In this document: positions 1-8,902 of the stretch, one piece after another
Position numbering within the stretch: position 1 is the stretch's first letter
Layout: every line of letters starts with the position of its first letter
Assembly (NCBI RefSeq): GCF_002556545.1
Contig: NZ_CP022685.1
Coordinates: forward strand, 9,526,001 to 9,590,000
DNA from: Streptomyces formicae
GTDB taxonomy: Bacteria > Actinomycetota > Actinomycetes > Streptomycetales > Streptomycetaceae
DNA length: 64,000 bases
Direction of reading: 5' to 3'
Notes under the pieces: generated by a model
What the model was told of the DNA's origin: nothing
What the model saw: the letters and a program-made list of their open reading frames with translations, nothing else
The model's database searches: none
Translations under genes and position numbers: made by a program

Positions 1-161
1 AGCGTCTCCACCCACGGTCCCGTGGTCCTGCCGTCCCAGCGGATTTCGCGTTCACCTTGCGGCCGTCTGGTGAGTACCACGACCTCATGGCCCGCGGCGG
101 TCAGAGCGCGGTTCAGGACCGCACCCACCTGACCGGTTCCTCCGGGTATCACGATCTTCAT
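1..161 (-). CDS. NAD-dependent epimerase/dehydratase family protein, N-terminal part (gene runs off the window)
   Basis: The first 53 codons of a leftward gene are present. Translation begins MKIVIPGGTGQVG, which contains the Gly-rich nucleotide-binding loop of extended short-chain dehydrogenases (residues 7-13). A WDGRT...GPW segment follows near residues 45-53. The WDG motif after the first strands is typical of the TIGR01777 (YfcH/SDR39U1-like) epimerases, which are predicted NAD(P)-dependent sugar-nucleotide-type epimerases of unknown substrate. The ATG is preceded by AGAGG at good spacing. The rest of the gene lies left of the window, so the catalytic Tyr/Lys cannot be checked. Confidence 0.8.
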   Translation of the reverse strand, partial: MKIVIPGGTGQVGAVLNRALTAAGHEVVVLTRRPQGEREIRWDGRTTGPWVET

Positions 162-469
162 CGGGTTCCTCTCCGCTGTCGTCGTACCGTAGGCCCGTGG
201 GTAACGTATGCGCTCGCGCGGTGGCCTCCTGCGCACGTCACCGGATCCTGAGCGCCCTCCCGCACTGGCAGGGCTGCTTCCTCCGCAATCGGCCTTGACG
301 GACCCGGCCAGCTCGCCGCAAGCGCCCAGGCCCGGGCCCTCCGCACCGGCCGGGACAGGACTTGCGCGCCCCGATCGGGGACCATCGGCCGCCCGATCGG
401 GAGTGCGGGCGGGTGTTCCATGGTGGGTGGAGCAGTGATGACACCGGCCCGTGTTCGGAGGTCCCCGCC

Positions 470-3400
470 GTGATCGAGGAGAGGCGCAGCTTCTGCACCC
501 TGTGCAAGTCGCGGTGCGGGGCCATCTACACCGTGACGGACGGCCGCATCACCGACGTACGGCCCGATCCGGAGCATCCGACCGGCGCGGCGATGTGCCC
601 AAAAGGGAAGTCGGCGCCCGAGATCGCACACAGCACGCGGCGGCTGACGACGCCCCTGCGGCGCACGAACCCCAAGTCGCACCCCGACCCGGGCTGGCGG
701 CCCATCTCCTGGGACGAGGCGCTCGACGAGATCGCCGAGCGGATGCGCGAGATCGCGGCGGAGAGCGGCCCCGAGGCGGTCGCCTTCGCGGTGGCCACCC
801 CGAGCGGCACCATGGTGTCCGACGCGACCGAGTGGATCGAACGGTTCATCCGCCTCTTCGGCAGCCCGAACACGGTGTACAGCGCCGAGATCTGCAACTG
901 GCACAAGGACTTCGCGCACGCCTTCACCTTCGGCACCCCGCTTCCCCCGCCGGACTACGCGCACGCCGACCTCGCCCTGCTGTGGGGCTTCAACCCGGCC
1001 AAGACCTGGCTCTCCCAGTCCGCCGCCGTCTCCGCCGCACAGGCGCGCGGCATGCGGCTCGCCGTCGTCGACCCGCGCCGGTCCACCAGCGCGCTGCGCG
1101 CCGACCACTGGCTGCGCGTGAGGCCGGGCACGGACGCCGCACTCGCCCTCGGCCTCGCCCACCTCCTGATCGAGAACGGTTCGTACGACGAGGAGTTCGT
1201 GCGCACGTGGACTAACGGCCCCCTGCTGGTGCGCCGCGACAACGGACGCTTCCTGCGGGCCGACGAACTGGCCGCCGAGACCCAGGGGTTCGTCGTCTGG
1301 GACGAGGCGGACGACGGGCCACGGGCCTACGACACCCACGCGGCGGCCCGGTCGCCCGAACGGTTCGCGCTCCGCGGCGCCCACCGCGTGCGCACCCTGC
1401 GCGGCTCCGTGCTCTGCGAACCCGCCTTCGAAAGGTACGCGCGGGCCTGCGCCGAGTGGCCCGCCGAGCGCGTCGCGCACACGACATGGATCCCCGAGCC
1501 GGAGATCCGGGCGCTCGCCGAGGAGATCGGCGCCGCCCGCTCGGTGACGTACTACGGCTGGACCGGCGTCGGCCAGAGCGCCAACGCCGCCCAGACCGAG
1601 CGCGCGCTGGCCACGCTGTACGCCTTGACCGGGTCCTACGACACGGAAGGCGGCAACCACCTGGTGCCCCCGCCGCCCTACAACCCGGCCACCTGGGCCG
1701 GCCAGCTCGCGCCCGAGCAGCGCGCCAAGGCGCTCGGTATCGACAAGCACCCGCTCGGCCCGCCTGCCTCCGGCTACGTCAACGCGGGCGACCTGTGCCG
1801 CGCCATCGAGACCCAAGAGCCGTACGCGGTGAGGGCGTTGATCGGATTCGGCTCCAACCTCGTGGTGGCGCAGCCCGACTCCGACCGCGTCGCACGGGCA
1901 CTGCGCTCCCTCGAGTTCCAGGTGCACCTGGACCTGTTCGCCAACCCGACCAGCACCACCGCGGACATCGTGCTGCCGGTGAACAGCGCCTACGAGCACG
2001 AGGCACTGCGCTTCGGCTTCGAGATCGACCACCGGGCCCAGGAGCACACCCAGTTGCGGCCGCGCCTGACGGAACCGGTCGGCACGTCACGCTCCGACAC
2101 CGAGGTCGTCTTCGACCTGGCGTGCCGCCTGGGGATGGGCGAGGAGTTCTTCGGCGGTGACGTCGAGGCCGCCTGGAACTGGCAGTTGGAGCCGCTCGGC
2201 CTGACCGTGGGCGAGTTGCGCGGGAGGCCGGGCGGGGTGCGGGTGCCGCGCCCCCGCGCGTTGCGGAAGTACGCCCGGCGCACGGGCGAGCCCGCGGCGC
2301 CCGGCGGCGAGGCCGTGGCCGGTTTCGGCACGCCCACCCGCAGGGTCGAGCTCTACTCGGAGCGCCTGTGGGAACACGGCCACCCGGCCGTCCCCGAGCA
2401 CCGTTCGCCGGTCGAGCCCGACGCGGCCTTCCCGCTCGTCCTCACCTGCGCCAAGCACGGCCACTTCGTCCACAGCCAGCACCGGTCCCTCACCACGCTG
2501 CGCCGCCGCTCGCCCGACCCCTGCGTGGACATGAGCCCCGAGGCGGCGGCGGCGCGAGGCATCAGCGAGGGACAGTGGGTGGAACTGTCCACGCGCCTCG
2601 GCGGCATCCGCCTGCGGGCCCGCTTCGACGGCTCGCTGCACCCGTCGGTGGTGGTCAGCGAGTACGGCTGGTGGCAGGACGCCCCCGACCTGGCCCTGCC
2701 CGGCGCGGACCCGGTGAGCGGGGAGGGCAGCAACCTCAACCGTCTGATCGGCTATGAGGGAAGCGACCCGCTGAGCGGTTCGGTGCCGCTGCGCGCCTCG
2801 GTGTGCGAGATCCGGCCACTGCCCTCCGACGGCACCTGGAGCGGCACCCGCCCCTTCACGGTCACCGCCGTGGGCGCCGAGGGAAGCGGCGTACGCACCC
2901 TGCGTCTGGAGCCCGCCGACGGCGGACCGCTGCCGGACTACCGGCCGGGCCAGCACGTGACGGTGCACGCCGAGGACGCCTCCGGCGCGGCACGGCATCC
3001 CTCGCTCGGCCGCAGCTACTCGCTCACCGGCCCGGCGACCGCACCCGCCCGTACCTCCTACGACCTGGCCGTCCGGCATGTCCCCGACGGATCCTTCTCC
3101 ACGTACGTCCACGAGGAACTGAGGGCCGGCAGCCGACTGCACCTGTCCGCGCCGGGCGGCACCTTCCGCATCCCCTCGGACACCGCCACCCCCGTGGTGC
3201 TGCTCGCGGGAGGCATCGGCGTCACCCCCTTCATGAGCTATCTGGAGACGCTCGCCGCGAGCGGAGGCACGGTCCCCGAGGTGGTCCTGCACCACGGCAA
3301 CACCAACTCCGCCGATCACCCCTTCCGTACCCGCCTGCACGAACTGCGGGGTCGGGTAAGGGCGTTGAGGATCATCGACCACTACACCGCCCCCGGCGCG

Positions 3401-3877
3401 GACGACGTACTCGGCCGGGACCACGAACGCCGCGGCTTCATCACCGCCGATGACATCGACCCCGAACTGATCGCCCGCCGCGCCCGCTTCTACCTGTGCG
3501 GACCGCTGCCGATGCTCGACGCGCTCACCGAGGGGCTGCGGGCCCGCGGTGTACCGCGCTTCGAGATCTTCAGCGAGCGCTTCCGCTCCGCACCCCGGGA
3601 GGTCGATGTCCCGGACGACGCCGAGTTCGCGGTGCGCTTCGCCCGTTCCGGACGCTCCGTCACCTGGCGTACGACGGACGGCAGCCTGCTCGAACTCGGC
3701 GAACGCGCGGGTGTGTCCCTGCCGAGCGGATGCCGCGTCGGACAGTGCGAGAGCTGCGCCTGCACCGTGCTCACCGGCCGGGCCACCTCGCTCGTGCGCG
3801 TACCTGACGACCTGCCGGAGGAGACCGTCCTGACCTGCCAGTCGGTCCCGGCCTCCGACCTCGTCCTGGACGCCTGA
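470..3877 (+). CDS. Molybdopterin oxidoreductase fused to FAD/NAD(P) reductase and 2Fe-2S ferredoxin domains
   Basis: This is a 1135-residue self-contained redox enzyme. The N-terminus has a 4Fe-4S site (Cys9, 12, 16, 43) followed by the catalytic core of the DMSO-reductase superfamily. Cys142, in an EICNWHKD context, is the likely Mo ligand. A molybdopterin-dinucleotide-binding domain follows near residues 630-780. The last 350 residues form a phthalate-dioxygenase-reductase-like module: FAD-binding (RSYSLTG), NAD-binding (AGGIGVTPFMSY), and a plant-type 2Fe-2S domain (Cys1088, 1093, 1096, 1123). The arrangement resembles assimilatory nitrate-reductase-like proteins with a built-in electron input, but the substrate is unknown. 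The GTG start is chosen because GGAGG lies 8 nt upstream; an upstream in-frame start at 362 lacks this. The convergent neighbour is a TauE/SafE permease, and xanthine dehydrogenase genes lie beyond it. Confidence 0.88.
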   Translation: MIEERRSFCTLCKSRCGAIYTVTDGRITDVRPDPEHPTGAAMCPKGKSAPEIAHSTRRLTTPLRRTNPKSHPDPGWRPISWDEALDEIAERMREIAAESGPEAVAFAVATPSGTMVSDATEWIERFIRLFGSPNTVYSAEICNWHKDFAHAFTFGTPLPPPDYAHADLALLWGFNPAKTWLSQSAAVSAAQARGMRLAVVDPRRSTSALRADHWLRVRPGTDAALALGLAHLLIENGSYDEEFVRTWTNGPLLVRRDNGRFLRADELAAETQGFVVWDEADDGPRAYDTHAAARSPERFALRGAHRVRTLRGSVLCEPAFERYARACAEWPAERVAHTTWIPEPEIRALAEEIGAARSVTYYGWTGVGQSANAAQTERALATLYALTGSYDTEGGNHLVPPPPYNPATWAGQLAPEQRAKALGIDKHPLGPPASGYVNAGDLCRAIETQEPYAVRALIGFGSNLVVAQPDSDRVARALRSLEFQVHLDLFANPTSTTADIVLPVNSAYEHEALRFGFEIDHRAQEHTQLRPRLTEPVGTSRSDTEVVFDLACRLGMGEEFFGGDVEAAWNWQLEPLGLTVGELRGRPGGVRVPRPRALRKYARRTGEPAAPGGEAVAGFGTPTRRVELYSERLWEHGHPAVPEHRSPVEPDAAFPLVLTCAKHGHFVHSQHRSLTTLRRRSPDPCVDMSPEAAAARGISEGQWVELSTRLGGIRLRARFDGSLHPSVVVSEYGWWQDAPDLALPGADPVSGEGSNLNRLIGYEGSDPLSGSVPLRASVCEIRPLPSDGTWSGTRPFTVTAVGAEGSGVRTLRLEPADGGPLPDYRPGQHVTVHAEDASGAARHPSLGRSYSLTGPATAPARTSYDLAVRHVPDGSFSTYVHEELRAGSRLHLSAPGGTFRIPSDTATPVVLLAGGIGVTPFMSYLETLAASGGTVPEVVLHHGNTNSADHPFRTRLHELRGRVRALRIIDHYTAPGADDVLGRDHERRGFITADDIDPELIARRARFYLCGPLPMLDALTEGLRARGVPRFEIFSERFRSAPREVDVPDDAEFAVRFARSGRSVTWRTTDGSLLELGERAGVSLPSGCRVGQCESCACTVLTGRATSLVRVPDDLPEETVLTCQSVPASDLVLDA

Positions 3878-3893
3878 TACCGGATACGCGATG

Positions 3894-3909
3894 CCTGACG
3901 CCGGTCAGG
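3894..3909. terminator. Short hairpin between convergent genes
   Basis: CCTGAC and GTCAGG form a 6-bp stem with a 4-nt loop, immediately after the oxidoreductase stop and overlapping the stop codon of the opposing permease gene. It could end transcription from both sides. The short stem and absence of a T tract keep confidence modest. Confidence 0.4.
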
Positions 3910-4693
3910 AGTGGAACGCCAGGTAAGGGGCCACCAGCAGGAGCATGGCGATCAAGGCCGTCTTGAGCCGCTGTGCGGGCACGCGACGGGCGATCTTCCA
4001 GCCGATGAGTACGCCGATCAGTTCGGGCACACCGATGAGCGCGGCCAGCGGCCAGTTCACGTCGCCGCCGAGCAGATAACCGACCGTACCGAGCGAGGCG
4101 ATCACCACGGACTGGGCCTGTGCCACGGCGAGCGCGGGCAGGACGGGGAGCCCGCACAGGATGAGGAGGGGAACGGAGAGCATCGGGCCGCCGAGCCCGA
4201 AGAGCCCCGCGGCGGTCGAGACCACCAGGCCCAGCGGCGCGGCGAGTCGGGCGGGCAGCCGCACGGGTGCGGTCCCGTCGTCCCCGGCACGCCGGACACG
4301 CCGCTCGCGGATCCACGTCAGGAGCGCGGTGACGGTCACCGCCGCGGCGAGCAGCACGCCGAACGCCCGGCCCTCGACCGCTCTGTTGAGCAGGACCCCC
4401 AGGGGCGTGCCCACCAGGGCCGTGGCGCAGAGGAGGAGAGCGGCGCGCCGGGTCGCCGGGTCGCGGAGTTGGCCGGAGCGTACGTACGCGGCGGTGCCCA
4501 GGGCCCCGGTCGCGACGTGCGTGGCGATGGCGGTACCGGCCACGGTGGCGGGGGACAGGCCGGTGAACAGGAACATGCCGATGGTGGGCAGCACGCCGCC
4601 GGGCCCGACCGCGGTGATGCCGATGCCGCCCGCCAGGCCGAAGAGGGCCAGGAGAACCGCCGTGGACGTGTCCACCTGAAAGGCCGCGTTCAT
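3905..4693 (-). CDS. TauE/SafE family membrane permease
   Basis: A 262-residue integral membrane protein with about eight hydrophobic segments. It shows the two-fold Gly/Pro pattern of TauE/SafE permeases: GGIGITAVGPGGVLPT near residue 22 and FGLGGPMLSVPLLI in the second repeat. The family exports sulfite, sulfoacetate and other organosulfur or anionic compounds; the substrate here is unknown. Its ATG overlaps the stop of the upstream GntR regulator (ATGA), so the two are translationally coupled, and the regulator probably controls it. It faces the molybdopterin oxidoreductase tail to tail, which makes transport of that enzyme's substrate or product a reasonable guess. Confidence 0.85.
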   Translation of the reverse strand: MNAAFQVDTSTAVLLALFGLAGGIGITAVGPGGVLPTIGMFLFTGLSPATVAGTAIATHVATGALGTAAYVRSGQLRDPATRRAALLLCATALVGTPLGVLLNRAVEGRAFGVLLAAAVTVTALLTWIRERRVRRAGDDGTAPVRLPARLAAPLGLVVSTAAGLFGLGGPMLSVPLLILCGLPVLPALAVAQAQSVVIASLGTVGYLLGGDVNWPLAALIGVPELIGVLIGWKIARRVPAQRLKTALIAMLLLVAPYLAFHS

Positions 4694-5487
4694 CGGGGCC
4701 CCCGGTGCAGGGACGTGCTCAGCGTCAACCGGTCGGCGCGGACGCGCAGTGACTCGGCGTCGACCGGGCGCCCGTCGGGCAGGTGCGTGAGCCGGTCGAT
4801 GGCGAAGAGCGGCGCGCCGTCCCGGATGCCGAGCAGGTCGGCCGAGTCACGGTCGGCGGTGATGGCGTGCACGGTGACGTCGGCGTAGCCCAGAGGACCG
4901 CCGATGACCTCCTCGATGAGGTCGAACACGTCGCGCCCGGCGAGATCGCGCTCCAGCAGGGGCGTTCCGATGTCCGGGGCGAGCCATGTCGTATCGACCG
5001 AGAGCGGTTCGCCGTCGAGCCGTCGCAGCCGCTCCAGGTGGACGGCCGGGCTGGTGTCGGGCAGGCGAAGGCGTTCGAGCGCGGAGCGGGGAGGCGCGGG
5101 CACGAGGCGCGCGACGCGCACCTCGTTGCGGACCGCGCCGTAGCCGTTCAGCGTCTCGGCGAGGCCGGTGAGACGGTCGAGTCCATGGCCGTACTTCGCG
5201 GTCACCACGCGGGTGCCCACCCCGCGCCGTCGGGTGATCAGTCCCTCGGCCCGCAGGAGGTCGAGTGCCGCGCGGACCGCGTTGCGCGAGCCGTCCAGGC
5301 TCCGGGCCAGCGCGTGCTCCTCGGGCAGTCGGCCGTCCTCGAAGGCGCCGCCGATGATCTGCTGGCGCAGCAGGTCGGCGAGCCTGCGGGCGCGCTGCGC
5401 ACGCGAGTCTGAGGACGTGCCGGTCGCCCGTGGCGGTTCTCCCGCGCCGCCCCACCCCACGTCGCCCCCGGTCGCCTCCTGGCCCAT
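4690..5487 (-). CDS. GntR family transcriptional regulator, UTRA (HutC-type) ligand domain
   Basis: This 265-residue protein has a winged-helix GntR domain at residues ~30-105 (RLADLLRQQIIGGAF, then LARSLDGSRNAVRAALDLLRAEGLI). A UTRA ligand-binding domain occupies the C-terminal half (AVHLERLRRLDGEPLSVDTTW, GAPLFAIDRLTHLPDG). HutC-type regulators usually repress neighbouring catabolic or transport genes and are released by a small metabolite. It overlaps the start of the permease by 4 nt and begins 66 nt after xdhC on the same strand. It is therefore probably either the last-but-one gene of the xdh operon or the head of a regulator-permease pair. A purine-related or organosulfur effector would fit the neighbours but is inferred only. 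Confidence 0.88.
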   Translation of the reverse strand: MGQEATGGDVGWGGAGEPPRATGTSSDSRAQRARRLADLLRQQIIGGAFEDGRLPEEHALARSLDGSRNAVRAALDLLRAEGLITRRRGVGTRVVTAKYGHGLDRLTGLAETLNGYGAVRNEVRVARLVPAPPRSALERLRLPDTSPAVHLERLRRLDGEPLSVDTTWLAPDIGTPLLERDLAGRDVFDLIEEVIGGPLGYADVTVHAITADRDSADLLGIRDGAPLFAIDRLTHLPDGRPVDAESLRVRADRLTLSTSLHRGPR

Positions 5488-5553
5488 GGCTCCACCGCCT
5501 CCTCGTCGCGGGCCGTGACCGGCCCCGGATTCGGCGGCGACGCTACTGCCCCA

Positions 5554-6450
5554 TCATTTCGCCGGAGTTACGCCACCCGATGTGACCTGCGAAAACGCCT
5601 GACCTGGCGGAACGTCCAAGCGCGGGGCGGCAACGCCAGGGTCGTTCCCCTCGGACGCGAAGGCGCGCAGCAGATCGGCGGCGACGCTCACGGCGATGGT
5701 GGCGGGATCCTTCCCGGTGATGGCGGCAAGCCCGATCGGGGTCTTGATCCGGTTGATGGTGGCCTCGTCATGACCGCCCTCGGTGGCGAGGCGCTTGCGG
5801 AACCGCCCCCACTTGGCCGCCGACCCGATCAGCCCGATCGAGCCGAGTCGCGTGGTGCGCAAGGCGGCGTCGCAGAGAGCGGCGTCCTCGGCGTGGTCAT
5901 GGGTCATGATCAGGACGTGGGTGCCGTGCGGCAGCTGGTCGAGAACCTCCTCGGGCAGCAGTGGCGTGTGATGCGTGTGGACCTGCGCCACCGCGTCCGC
6001 CAGCACGTCGAGCCGCTTCTCGGCGAGCATCTCGGAGCGGCTGTCGATCAGATGGAGGTCGAGGTCCTGACGGGCGAGGATGCGCGCCAGTTCGAGACCG
6101 ACGTGCCCGACGCCGAAGACCGCGACCGCCCGTACCACCGGCAGCGGTTCGAGCAGCACCGACACCGTGCCGCCGCAGCACTGCACTCCATGACGGTTGG
6201 TCACTTTGTCGTTGAGGGCGAAGTCGAGCAGCTCCGGCTCCGGCTCGGCCGCGCCGATCATCTCCCGGGCCCGGTCGATCGCGACGGCCTCGACGTTGCC
6301 GCCGCCGATCGAGCCCCACGTCTCGCTGAGCCCCACGACGAGCTTCGCACCGGCCTCGCGCGGCGCATGGCCGCGCACGGTCGCGACGGTCACCAGGACG
6401 CCGGGCTCCCGGCGTGCCCGCAACCGCGCGACCGCGGCGACCCACGTCAT
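5554..6450 (-). CDS. xdhC: XdhC/CoxI family molybdenum-cofactor chaperone
   Basis: A 298-residue XdhC-like protein. It has the N-terminal XdhC/CoxI segment (VRGHAPREAGAKLVV and GSIGGGNVEAVAI, followed by a CCGG motif near residue 95) and a C-terminal Rossmann domain (VAVFGVGHVGLELARIL). XdhC binds molybdenum cofactor, promotes its sulfuration and loads it into xanthine dehydrogenase. The ATG start gives the usual MTWV family start. A GTG 9 nt upstream overlaps the xdhB stop and is an alternative. It is the third gene of the xdhABC run. Confidence 0.9.
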   Translation of the reverse strand: MTWVAAVARLRARREPGVLVTVATVRGHAPREAGAKLVVGLSETWGSIGGGNVEAVAIDRAREMIGAAEPEPELLDFALNDKVTNRHGVQCCGGTVSVLLEPLPVVRAVAVFGVGHVGLELARILARQDLDLHLIDSRSEMLAEKRLDVLADAVAQVHTHHTPLLPEEVLDQLPHGTHVLIMTHDHAEDAALCDAALRTTRLGSIGLIGSAAKWGRFRKRLATEGGHDEATINRIKTPIGLAAITGKDPATIAVSVAADLLRAFASEGNDPGVAAPRLDVPPGQAFSQVTSGGVTPAK

Positions 6451-6451
6451 G

Positions 6452-8902
6452 TCAGGCACCGCTCAACGCTTCCGCGCCGGGGTGCGCCGTACCGTCCACA
6501 GCAGGCCCGCGCAGCCCGTTGCCGGAGGGGCTGACCGCGGCAACTCCCTCGCGTGCGTGACCGTTCGATGAGGCGTCGCCCTCACGCGCGGCCTGCACCG
6601 CCCAGAACACCGCCTCCGGCGTCGCGGGCGAGGCCAGGTCGACGGCGACACCGCTCGGCCCGAACGCCGCGGCGGCCTGCCGCAACGCTTCGCGCACCGA
6701 GAACGCCAGCATCAGCGGGGGCTCGCCGACCGCCTTGGACCCGTACACCGCGCCCTCTTCCGAGGCGTTCTCCAGCAGCGTGACGTGGAACTCCTCGGGC
6801 ATCTCCGAGAAGCTCGGCAGCTTGTACGTGCTCGCGGCCTGGGTGAGCAGACGCCCTCGGCCCGCACCGTCACCGGCGTCCCAGCGCAGGTCCTCCAGGG
6901 TCAGCCAGCCCGCGCCCTGCACGAAGCCGCCCTCGACCTGACCGATGTCGATCAGCGGGGACAGGCTGTCGCCGACGTCGTGCACGATGTCAACGCGCCG
7001 GATGCGGTACGCGCCCGTGAAGCCATCCACCTCCACCTCGGCCGCCGCGGCGCCGTGGGCGAAGTACTTGAACGGCGTACCCCGGAACGTCTTCGCGTCC
7101 CAGTGCAGCCCCTCCGTCCGGTAGAACCCGGCCGCCGACAGCTGAACCCGCTGGAAGTACGCGGTGCGCACCAGGTCGTCCCAGGCCAGCTCGGTGTCGT
7201 TGCCCAGGGCGCGCGCGACGCCCTCGACGATGCGTACGTCCGAGGCGCTCGACCCCAGTTGGGTGGCGGCCACCTGCAGGAGCCGCTCGCGCAGCTGCTC
7301 GCAGGCGTTCTTCACCGCCGCGCCGTTGAGGTCCGCGCCGGCGCTCGCGGCGGTGGCGGAGGTGTTGGGCACCTTGTCGGTCCGTGTCGGGGCGAGGCGC
7401 ACCTTGTGCAGCGGGATGCCCAGGGTGGTCGCGGCCACCTGCAGCATCTTGGTGTGCAGACCCTGCCCCATCTCGGTGCCGCCGTGGTTGATCAGGACCG
7501 AGCCGTCCTTGTAGATCAGGACGAGCGCGCCGCCCTGGTTGAAGGCGGTGAGGTTGAAGGAGATGCCGAACTTGAGGCCGGTGACCGCGAGCGCCCGCTT
7601 GGTGTGCGGATGCGCGGAGTTGAACGCGGCGATCTCCCGCCGGCGCTCGGCGACGCCGCCGTTCTCCTTGACCTGCTGCCAGACGGCGGCGATCCGCTCG
7701 GGCTGGACGACCTGCTGGCCGTACGGCGTCGACTGGCCCCGCTGGTAGAAGTTCCGCTCCCGCAGCTCCATCGGGTCGAGGCCGAGCAGGGGCGCGCACC
7801 GGCCCATGATGTCCTCGATCACCAGCATGCCCTGCGGGCCGCCGAAGCCGCGGAAGGCGGTGTTGGACACCTTGTTGGTCCTGGCGATGCGGCCGGTGAC
7901 GCGGGCGTTGGGAATCCAGTAGGTGTTGTCGATGTGGCACAGGGCGCGGGCCACCACCGGCTCGGACAGATCCAGGCTCCAGCCGCCGTCCGCGGTCAGC
8001 GTGGCGTCCAGGGCCCGGATGCGTCCGTCGGCGTCGAAGCCGATCCGCCACTCGGCGTGGAACCCGTGCCGCTTGCCGGACATGGTCAGGTCCTGGGTCC
8101 GGTTGAGGCGCAGCCGGACCGGGCGTCCGGTGAGCCTGGCACCGAGCGCCGCGACGGCCGCGAAGCCGTGCGGCTGCATCTCCTTGCCCCCGAAACCGCC
8201 GCCCATCCGCAGGCACTGCACGGTCACCTCGTGACTGTGCAGACCAAGGACGTGGGCGACGATCTCCTGGGTCTCCGAGGGGTGTTGGGTGCTGCTCTGC
8301 ACGAACACCTGGCCGCTCTCGTCGATGTGGGCGAGCGCCGCGTGCGTCTCCAGGTAGAAGTGTTCCTGGTCGGAGAAGTGGATCTCGCCGGTGAACACGT
8401 GCGCGGAGTCGGCGAGTCCGGCGTCGACATCACCGCTCAGCATCACGGGCCTCGCCCCGTGGAAGCTGTCGGCCGCCATCGCGTCCTGCAACGTGATCAG
8501 TGAGGGCAGCTCGTCGAGCTCCACCTCCACGGCCGCCGCACCGAGCCGGGCGGCCTCCAGGGTCTCGCCGAGCACCCAGGCGACCGCGTGGCCGTGGAAC
8601 ATGACCTCGTCGGGGAACAGCGGCTCGTCGTGCTTCATCCCCGCGTCGTTGACGCCGGGCACGTCGGCACCGGTCAGCACGCGGACCACACCGGGTACGG
8701 CGAGCGCGGGCTCGGTGCGCAGCGCGGTGATCCGGCCGTGGGCCCGCATCACCTGGACCGGGTAGGCGTGCAGCACGTCCTTGGTGCGGGCGACCAGGTC
8801 GTCGGTGTAGAGCGCGGCGCCGGTGACGTGCAGGGTGGCACTCTCGTGCGGCATCGAGACACCGACGACCGGCTTCTCGGGGCGCTGGGACAGCTGACTC
8901 AT
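6452..8902 (-). CDS. xdhB: Xanthine dehydrogenase, molybdopterin-binding subunit
   Basis: An 816-residue catalytic subunit of a xanthine-oxidase-family molybdenum hydroxylase. It carries the aldehyde oxidase/xanthine dehydrogenase a/b hammerhead domain at the N-terminus. The Mo-binding domain shows GGGFGGKE near residue 235, AFRGFGGPQ near residue 335, and the C-terminal GSKAVGEPP loop with the catalytic glutamate. The enzyme oxidises hypoxanthine and xanthine to urate. The ATG overlaps the xdhA stop (ATGA), so the two subunits are coupled. Longer upstream frames run into xdhA and are not credible starts. Confidence 0.95.
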   Translation of the reverse strand: MSQLSQRPEKPVVGVSMPHESATLHVTGAALYTDDLVARTKDVLHAYPVQVMRAHGRITALRTEPALAVPGVVRVLTGADVPGVNDAGMKHDEPLFPDEVMFHGHAVAWVLGETLEAARLGAAAVEVELDELPSLITLQDAMAADSFHGARPVMLSGDVDAGLADSAHVFTGEIHFSDQEHFYLETHAALAHIDESGQVFVQSSTQHPSETQEIVAHVLGLHSHEVTVQCLRMGGGFGGKEMQPHGFAAVAALGARLTGRPVRLRLNRTQDLTMSGKRHGFHAEWRIGFDADGRIRALDATLTADGGWSLDLSEPVVARALCHIDNTYWIPNARVTGRIARTNKVSNTAFRGFGGPQGMLVIEDIMGRCAPLLGLDPMELRERNFYQRGQSTPYGQQVVQPERIAAVWQQVKENGGVAERRREIAAFNSAHPHTKRALAVTGLKFGISFNLTAFNQGGALVLIYKDGSVLINHGGTEMGQGLHTKMLQVAATTLGIPLHKVRLAPTRTDKVPNTSATAASAGADLNGAAVKNACEQLRERLLQVAATQLGSSASDVRIVEGVARALGNDTELAWDDLVRTAYFQRVQLSAAGFYRTEGLHWDAKTFRGTPFKYFAHGAAAAEVEVDGFTGAYRIRRVDIVHDVGDSLSPLIDIGQVEGGFVQGAGWLTLEDLRWDAGDGAGRGRLLTQAASTYKLPSFSEMPEEFHVTLLENASEEGAVYGSKAVGEPPLMLAFSVREALRQAAAAFGPSGVAVDLASPATPEAVFWAVQAAREGDASSNGHAREGVAAVSPSGNGLRGPAVDGTAHPGAEALSGA

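Noticed and set aside
158..2047. Long leftward open frame of over 600 codons opposite the molybdopterin oxidoreductase gene
   Set aside because: It is antisense to a gene with clear cofactor motifs, has Gly/Arg/Val-rich low-information sequence and no domain. High GC leaves antisense frames open.
6785..8503. Rightward open frame of 572 codons opposite xdhB
   Set aside because: Antisense shadow of a recognised catalytic subunit; composition is Ala/Gly/Arg/Val-rich and non-protein-like.
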